From positions 6,538,001 through 6,602,000 of the forward strand of contig NZ_CP133017.1 of NCBI RefSeq assembly GCF_030866765.1: a DNA stretch of 64,000 nt, read 5' to 3'. This document shows positions 59,185 through 64,000 of the stretch, piece by piece. Made by a program: the position numbers and the translations under genes. The stretch comes from Paenibacillus silvisoli (GTDB taxonomy: Bacteria; Bacillota; Bacilli; Paenibacillales; Paenibacillaceae). Numbering within the stretch: the stretch's first letter is position 1; each line of letters starts with the position of its first letter. Under the pieces are notes generated by a model. That model made no database searches, was not told where the DNA came from, and saw only the letters and a list, made by a program, of their open reading frames with translations.

Positions 59185-60246
59185 TTATACGGAAGCCTTG
59201 ATCTGCTTGCTGCGCAGCTGCCCGCAGGCCGCATCGATGTCGGTTCCGTGCTCCAGCCGGACGCTGACGCTGACGGACTGCTTCTTGAGCGTGTCGTAGA
59301 AAATACGGATTGACTCCTGATCGCTGCGCTGGTATTGGCTGTGCTCGTCAACCGGATTGTAAGGAATCAGGTTCACGTTCACCATCTGGCGGCGGTCGCC
59401 GATCAGCTCCGCCAGCTCGAGCGCGTGCTCCTTCTGGTCATTGACGTCCCGCAGCAAAATATATTCCAGCGTCACGCGGCGCTTGTTCTTGCTCAAATAG
59501 TAATCGATCGCCTTCATGAGCGGCTCGATCGGAATGGCGCGGTTGATCTTCATGATGCGCGTGCGCAGCTCGTCGTTCGGCGCATGAAGCGAAACCGCCA
59601 GATTGACGCCGATGTTACGGTCGGTGAACTCGACGATTTTATTGGCAAGCCCGCTGGTGGAGACCGTAATATGCCGCGCGCCGATGGCCAGCCCTTTATG
59701 ATCCTTCACGATATCGATGAAATCGACCATATTCTCGAAGTTGTCGAACGGCTCCCCGATGCCCATGACGACGATATGGCTGACCCGCTCATCCTGCCCC
59801 GCGGCGTCCAGATGAAGCTGGACCTTCATGATTTGCGAGACGATTTCGCCTGCCGACAGGTCCCGGCTCTTCGCCAGCAGCCCGCTCGCGCAGAAGCTGC
59901 AGCCGATATTGCAGCCGACCTGCGTCGTCACGCAGACGGACAGCCCGAATTTATGCCGCATCAGCACCGTTTCGATCAGGTTGCCGTCCTCCAGCTTGAG
60001 CAGAAATTTGACCGTACCGTCGGCCGATTCCTGCTTCGTATGCTCGCCCAGCGTCTGAATGCCGAAGTGCTCCTCCAGCAGCTGCAGACAAGCGGCGTTC
60101 ACGTCGGTCATATCGGCGAACGCCGTGACCCGCTTGCGGTACAGCCAATCCCAGACCTGGCGCGCCCGCGACGGTTTATGTCCGTGCTCCGCAAGCCAGC
60201 TGACCAGCCGTTCGAATGTGAAGCCGTAAATGGATGGTTTGTGCAT
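59185..60246 (-). CDS. rlmN: 23S rRNA (adenine-C2)-methyltransferase RlmN
   Basis: Radical SAM enzyme that methylates A2503 of 23S rRNA and A37 of some tRNAs. In 353 residues: the cluster motif CNIGCSFC (Cys-x3-Cys-x2-Cys, about 111-118), [16 protein letters not shown] near 163-178 with the SAM-binding GEP, and the methyl-carrying and resolving cysteines (C-terminal [12 protein letters not shown] with Cys near 341, plus the first in the cluster domain). Loss of it changes sensitivity to some ribosomal antibiotics. Monocistronic with a strong terminator. Confidence 0.96.
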   Translation of the reverse strand: MHKPSIYGFTFERLVSWLAEHGHKPSRARQVWDWLYRKRVTAFADMTDVNAACLQLLEEHFGIQTLGEHTKQESADGTVKFLLKLEDGNLIETVLMRHKFGLSVCVTTQVGCNIGCSFCASGLLAKSRDLSAGEIVSQIMKVQLHLDAAGQDERVSHIVVMGIGEPFDNFENMVDFIDIVKDHKGLAIGARHITVSTSGLANKIVEFTDRNIGVNLAVSLHAPNDELRTRIMKINRAIPIEPLMKAIDYYLSKNKRRVTLEYILLRDVNDQKEHALELAELIGDRRQMVNVNLIPYNPVDEHSQYQRSDQESIRIFYDTLKKQSVSVSVRLEHGTDIDAACGQLRSKQIKASV

Positions 60247-60359
60247 GATCCGTTATCCTCATTTCAACACCTATGAATTTCGTCCCGAAAGAACTCTATA
60301 ACCCGTATTGTCCCAAAATTCCGAGGCGAAAACAAGGGCGGATCGTTTGCGCAGCCGAC

Positions 60360-62021
60360 TTAGCGGGCCGCGGGCGTGAAAGCGGCGATCCGCTCGTTCA
60401 CGGTTTCCCGCAGCGCGAGCAGCCATTCGCTCTCCTCCGGATAGCTGCTGAACGTGACGCCGTCGATCATCGCCCGCAGTTCCTCTTTGCCGCCCAGCTC
60501 TTCCAGCAGCGCGAACGCTCTCATATCTTGCAGCGCCTCGTAGAAAACCTCCATGCGGATCGATTCGATCGGCCCCTCTTCGCCCGGATAGACGAGGAAC
60601 GCATCGCCGGAAGGAAACGCGTGACCGGCATCGGTCGTGACGAACGGATTGATCGCCTTCCGCGAATATTGGCTGAACCAGAAATTAAAGCCCCAGTGCA
60701 AGAAGCCCGTGATGCCGAACTTGTGCATCTGCACTCCGATAATCCGGTTGCGCGCGGATGGGAACGTGAAGAATCGGTTCGCGACGTTCTTGTACTGGCC
60801 GCAGCAGTAGTACGTCCATAAGTTGTCGACGCCTGCTTCCAGGAATGGCTCGATATGATTGGTCGCCGGGATCGGATGAGGCACGAGCCCCGACTCGTAA
60901 AATGCGAAATCCGAGAGCGCGTCAATGACCGGATAGCCTTCCAGCATCGGTCGCAGGAAGTCGCTCGCCAATCGGTAGTCTTCCAGCGCGTCCATATAAG
61001 GCTCGTCGGAAATATGGAAATAGACTCGCTGCTGCAGTCCGCGCCGCTCGACCCACTTCAGCAGCTCCGGCACGAACTGTTCGAGGAAATTGCGGTACGT
61101 CTCGCCGGCCGCTTCCGTCCCCCAGCCGAAAATCTTTTTATATTCCCCGTTCTCCTTGGCCACGATCTTCGGCGCATGCTTCGCTCCCCATTGCGTATAG
61201 AGGTGAGAAAACTCGAAGTAACGAATGCCGGCCGCAAGGCAGAGATCCGCCCAGCGGTCGAGTCTCTCGAAGCCGAACGCGTATTGGTCCCCCGTCTTCT
61301 CGACGTCGACCAGCTGCACGGTCGGGCGCTCGCCGCCGACGGCCGTATCGAGCGGCGGCGTGAAGAGCGGCGTCAGCAGCAGGTTGATGCCGTGCTTCAC
61401 CGCCGTTTTGATGTAGGCCTCGAGCAGCTGCCAGTGCTCTTCGCTGAACGCCGGCACGTTATAGTGCGTCGCGATGCAGTCGCTGTGGAACCACTCCGTG
61501 TGGATCAGCTTCTGCTCCGGCAGCTCGCGCGGGATGACGGTCAGCTCGAAACTTTCGCTGCCGAGCCGCTCGCCTTCGGCCGTTGCGAAACGGACCTCGA
61601 TCGAATGCGTCCCGCCTTGATCGGCGCGGTCCACCTCGATCGTGATCCAGACGGAGCGCCATACTTGCGGCAGCGCCGTTATGCCCTCTTCAGCCGTAAC
61701 CGGGAAGAGCGGATCGGGGAATAAGCCCGGTTTTGCCTGGATGATGCGGTCGTCGTGATCGGCGTAGATCGGCAGCTCGGAAGGCACAAGCCCTACTTCG
61801 CGAACGGTGATCGCACTGTGCTGCAAACCCGCGGATATGGCTTCGACTTGAATTTGTTTGAGCAGCCGGTCGCTGCGGTAAGCGACTTGAAATGCGTACA
61901 CTTCGCCCCATAGGGCGCTTCCTTTACGGTATGCGGGCTCGCGGAGCTCCGTATCCTCCGCGAAAATTTTGGCCAGCGAGCTGACGCTGCGCGTCTCCAG
62001 CTTGATTGCGTTCTGACTCAT
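60360..62021 (-). CDS. DUF4091-family putative glycoside hydrolase
   Basis: A 553-residue cytoplasmic protein. An N-terminal beta-sandwich (residues 1-165) is followed by a TIM-barrel-like domain: HTEWFHSDCIATHYNVP (about 173-189), HGINLLLTPLFTPPLDT, WGAKHAPKIVAKENGEYKKIFGWG, and YFHISDEPYMDALEDY (about 342-357), whose Asp-Glu pair could be catalytic. The C-terminus contains LHWGFNFW and RMEVFYEALQDMRA as in DUF4091 proteins. The ATG has AAGGAGG upstream. A CBM9-type gene precedes it by 13 bases on the same strand, so the pair likely handles a glycan or glycoside. Activity is unproven. Confidence 0.9.
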   Translation of the reverse strand: MSQNAIKLETRSVSSLAKIFAEDTELREPAYRKGSALWGEVYAFQVAYRSDRLLKQIQVEAISAGLQHSAITVREVGLVPSELPIYADHDDRIIQAKPGLFPDPLFPVTAEEGITALPQVWRSVWITIEVDRADQGGTHSIEVRFATAEGERLGSESFELTVIPRELPEQKLIHTEWFHSDCIATHYNVPAFSEEHWQLLEAYIKTAVKHGINLLLTPLFTPPLDTAVGGERPTVQLVDVEKTGDQYAFGFERLDRWADLCLAAGIRYFEFSHLYTQWGAKHAPKIVAKENGEYKKIFGWGTEAAGETYRNFLEQFVPELLKWVERRGLQQRVYFHISDEPYMDALEDYRLASDFLRPMLEGYPVIDALSDFAFYESGLVPHPIPATNHIEPFLEAGVDNLWTYYCCGQYKNVANRFFTFPSARNRIIGVQMHKFGITGFLHWGFNFWFSQYSRKAINPFVTTDAGHAFPSGDAFLVYPGEEGPIESIRMEVFYEALQDMRAFALLEELGGKEELRAMIDGVTFSSYPEESEWLLALRETVNERIAAFTPAAR

Positions 62022-62034
62022 CGGTTCGTCCTCC

Positions 62035-62649
62035 TTAGTTTTCGAATACGAGCGTGCCGAATCGTGCCGGCTTATGAAAGTTGACGAGCCCCGTCGGCTG
62101 CCAGGCTTGGTACTCCCGGACGCCGGCCGGATTTTCGTCTATCCGATAGAAGTTAACCCGCCAGCGCTGGCCGGCCTCAAGCGGCCGCGTAAAGCTGCCT
62201 GCCGGGATGCGAATGTCGTACAGCCACTCTCCGGGAGACGTTTCGTTCACCTCGGTGCGCAGCCCCTCGATGTCCCAGCTCAGGTCGATCCCGAGCGTGC
62301 CTTGGCCGTCGTTGGCGATGCGCGCGTCGAACACGACATTCCGCGGACTGACCTCCAGCTCCAAATAGCCCGTGCCGCTGCCCGCCTCGTCGATGAACAC
62401 TTCGACAACGTCCTGGTTGTACAGCGGCTCATCCCGCTCCGTGTAATCGGAGACGATATGCCCGTCTCCGCAGCGAAACTGAATGTGCAGCGCGTCCGCG
62501 GTCCAACCGCAGCGCACCTTCGTCCATTCCGCCGGCTTCACTCCGCTTACCGTGTCGCGCAGCTCGGCCCACTCCCCGCTGATGCCGCCCTCGGCGTCCA
62601 TTCGCTTGCACGCATAGACGTGCTGCTCCTCCCGGTCCAATTCCGCCAC
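62035..62649 (-). CDS. CBM9-like carbohydrate-binding protein
   Basis: A 204-residue beta-sandwich protein of the CBM9 superfamily: GGISGEWAELRDTVSG, then RCGWTADALHIQFRCGD, YNQDVVEVFIDEAGSGTGYLELEVSP (about 77-102), WLYDIRIPAGSF, and WRVNFYRIDE near 162. The last two segments, with aromatic residues, form the sugar site in the family. No signal peptide is present. GTG at 62649 is used; TTG at 62640 with GGAGG 8 bases upstream is a good alternative. It is the first gene of the DUF4091 operon. Confidence 0.85.
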   Translation of the reverse strand: MAELDREEQHVYACKRMDAEGGISGEWAELRDTVSGVKPAEWTKVRCGWTADALHIQFRCGDGHIVSDYTERDEPLYNQDVVEVFIDEAGSGTGYLELEVSPRNVVFDARIANDGQGTLGIDLSWDIEGLRTEVNETSPGEWLYDIRIPAGSFTRPLEAGQRWRVNFYRIDENPAGVREYQAWQPTGLVNFHKPARFGTLVFEN

Positions 62650-62779
62650 CTCCGCCTTTCTAGTAAGTACCTTATTCTCCCATCATAGCTAATCCCCTCC
62701 CGGATTGATTTAGCTAATAGGGGCTTTATTTAGACGATTCCGGTAACGTGGGGCGAAGATTTCGGGGGCTGACGGGAAA

Positions 62780-62863
62780 GAGGTGCTCGTTGAGCGCTAC
62801 TTCGGCGGGATTTCGCCGAAAACGAGCAATGAAGTGTTCGTAGAGCGTACTTCGGCGGGATTA
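62780..62863. repeat. Two inverted units of the intergenic repeat family
   Basis: GAGGTGCTCGTTGAGC (from 62780) and GAAGTGTTCGTAGAGC (from 62831), each continuing to TACTTCGGCGGGATT, 51 bases apart. On the opposite strand they read AATCCCGCCGAAGTA and a GCTCTACGAAC core, matching the 41.7-kb unit (CCGCCGATGTG, then GCTCTACGGGC). They face the tandem array just after. Confidence 0.65.
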
Positions 62864-62870
62864 ATGTGAT

Positions 62871-63130
62871 CATTCCGCTGGAATCCCGAGCATGTGCGGT
62901 AACTGTTACCTCTCTTTGCTCCCATTCCGCTGGAATCCCGAGCATGTGCGGTAACTGTTACCTCTCTTTGCTCCCATTCCGCCGGAATCCCGGACATGTG
63001 CGGTAACTGTTACCTCTCCTTGCTCCCATTCCGCCGGAATCCCGGACATGTGCGGTAACTGTTACCTCTCTTTGCTCCCATTCCGCCGGAATCCCGAGCA
63101 TGTGCGGTAACTGTTACCTCTCCTTGCTCC
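62871..63130. repeat. Tandem array of five 52-bp units with two palindromes each
   Basis: Units start at 62871, 62923, 62975, 63027 and 63079, with exact 52-bp period and a truncated start of a sixth at 63131. Each has ATTCCGCYGGAAT (arms ATTCC/GGAAT), CATGTGC and GGTAACTGTTACC (arms GGTAAC/GTTACC), then TCTCYTTGCTCC. Changes between units are few (CGAGC or CGGAC, TCTTT or TCCTT). It lies between the divergent starts/ends of the CBM9 and GGDEF genes. Nothing coding is supported in 62650-63160. Confidence 0.95.
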
Positions 63131-63160
63131 CATTTCTCCCACTAGATCCGCGAAAAACAA

Positions 63161-63186
63161 AAAACTCCCAAACAAGTGGGAGTTTT
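63161..63186. terminator. Bidirectional terminator after the GGDEF gene
   Basis: AAAACTCCC, eight-base loop, GGGAGTTTT, with T/A runs on both sides; 4 bases before the GGDEF stop. Confidence 0.85.
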
Positions 63187-63190
63187 ATCA

Positions 63191-64000
63191 TCAAACTGAG
63201 TTCGCGTTGGAATGCTGCATCGTTTCGGAATAGAACCGATAGCAGCCTTTGCCGCTTGTCTTTGCCTGGTACATCGCTTGGTCCGCCTTTTGAAGGAGCA
63301 GCGCGCCGTCCGAGGCATCCTCGGGGAAGGCTGCGATGCCGATGCTCGCCCCGACGTGCACTCGGCGGCCGTGGACGATGTCGAGCTGCCGGATCGCCTG
63401 GATGAGCTCCAGCGCAAGCTCCTCCGGCTGACGATCGCTGATCGCATCGTCCATCAGCACGACGAACTCGTCTCCCGCCCAGCGCGCGCAGATACCGCTA
63501 ATGCCTACGCAGTCCTTCATAATCGCGGCGGCTTCCTGAAGCAGCCGATCGCCCGTCTCGTGCCCGAGCGTGTCGTTCACCCGCTTGAAGCTGTCCAGGT
63601 CGATGAAGAACACCGCGAACGACGTGCCCGCCTCGCTTGCCCGTCTCATCGCGATTTTCAACAGCTCGCTGCTGTATCTGCGGTTCGGCAGACCGGTCAA
63701 GTCGTCGTAATGCACCTTGCGCTCCTCATCAGTCCGATCGCCGAACGTGAAGAGATGGCCGTGAAGCAGACCGCCGTCCTCGCTGACGATCGGGCTGACA
63801 TAGCACTCGTAATGCCGCATCTCCCCGCCCTGCTTATGAAACGCGACGCGCTCCCGGAACGGCTGCAGCCGCTGCTCGAAATACCGCTTGATCTGGTCGC
63901 CGAGACTGCCGTAGTCGGTCCGCATCTCCCGGCAGTAAACCGCGAGCGACTGCCCGATGGCAAGCTCCCGCCCGAACATCGCCTTGAACCGCCGGTTAAC
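63191..64000 (-). CDS. PAS-GGDEF diguanylate cyclase, C-terminal part (cut by window edge)
   Basis: At least 269 residues; the frame is open through the right end, so the N-terminus is missing. The first 100 residues look like a PAS/PAC region (VAFHKQGGEMRHYECYVSPIV). The GGDEF domain runs from DDLTGLPNRR to YRFYSETM, with active-site AGDEF in CARWAGDEFVVLMDD; an Ala in the first position is known in active cyclases. The substrate-binding FFIDLDSFKRVNDTLGHETGD is complete. No EAL domain follows. Confidence 0.92.
   Translation of the reverse strand, partial: VNRRFKAMFGRELAIGQSLAVYCREMRTDYGSLGDQIKRYFEQRLQPFRERVAFHKQGGEMRHYECYVSPIVSEDGGLLHGHLFTFGDRTDEERKVHYDDLTGLPNRRYSSELLKIAMRRASEAGTSFAVFFIDLDSFKRVNDTLGHETGDRLLQEAAAIMKDCVGISGICARWAGDEFVVLMDDAISDRQPEELALELIQAIRQLDIVHGRRVHVGASIGIAAFPEDASDGALLLQKADQAMYQAKTSGKGCYRFYSETMQHSNANSV

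Noticed and set aside
59055..59351. N-terminal extension of the AraC-GyrI regulator by 99 codons
   Set aside because: It runs through the rlmN terminator and into rlmN in another frame. A classical ribosome binding site marks the start at 59054.
62871..63130. CRISPR array
   Set aside because: The units are contiguous with no variable spacers, the palindromes recur in every unit, and no cas gene is present.

Overview
The window looks like chromosomal DNA from a GC-rich, endospore-forming member of the Paenibacillaceae (Paenibacillus or Cohnella type). This is inferred from strong AGGAGG-type ribosome binding sites, a CotD-like spore coat gene, an S-layer-anchored giant protease, bacterial nitric oxide synthase, the futalosine menaquinone genes mqnB/mqnD, and the mix of dispersed chromosomal genes. 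No rRNA, tRNA, CRISPR array, transposase, integrase or phage gene was seen. Both ends cut genes: a DEAD-box helicase on the left and a GGDEF protein on the right.

Layout. 1-5.1 kb: a flavin/electron-transfer operon (small membrane protein, ApbE, ferric-reductase-like membrane protein) behind an OmpR/PhoB-type direct repeat, then nos, an old-yellow-enzyme gene and a cupin gene. 5.1-9.9 kb: two acetyltransferase genes (one with an in-frame amber codon) next to intergenic repeats, a TetM-like GTPase, a phosphodiesterase and a third acetyltransferase. 10-14.1 kb: two secreted cupredoxin proteins followed by an ECF sigma factor and its membrane anti-sigma, preceded by a duplicated 41-bp stem-loop element. 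14.1-18.8 kb: a nuclease-helicase, a frameshifted sugar-phosphate isomerase with its oxidoreductase partner, and a cold shock gene with a structured leader. 19.1-21.8 kb: beta-propeller, MoaD-like and ThiF-like proteins in one operon. 21.9-27.4 kb: adenosine deaminase and two cyclic-di-GMP proteins. 27.3-33.2 kb: fixABCX, a triple-repeat protein and an ArsB-family transporter with a leader ORF.

33.5-39.1 kb is one gene for a subtilase with PA, cohesin-like, dockerin and SLH modules. 39.3-43.2 kb holds a polar amino acid ABC importer and a Bcr/CflA drug exporter. 43.2-49.9 kb holds a GH99-like protein, an AraC regulator, a TauE/SafE permease, an amine oxidase and a quinone reductase. 50-57.8 kb holds mqnB-mqnD, an MBL hydrolase, a thioredoxin-reductase-like flavoprotein, DbpA, an Xre-TPR regulator, cotD-like and greA. 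57.9-62.6 kb holds a small unknown gene, an AraC-GyrI regulator, rlmN and a DUF4091/CBM9 pair.

The most unusual DNA is a family of intergenic repeats of about 51-52 bp with exchangeable palindromic cores. It occurs in four places (6.4, 41.7, 46.6 and 62.8-63.1 kb) and is expanded at the last into five exact-period 52-bp copies. The best candidates for a little-described protein system are the cupredoxin/ECF module and the beta-propeller/MoaD/ThiF operon.
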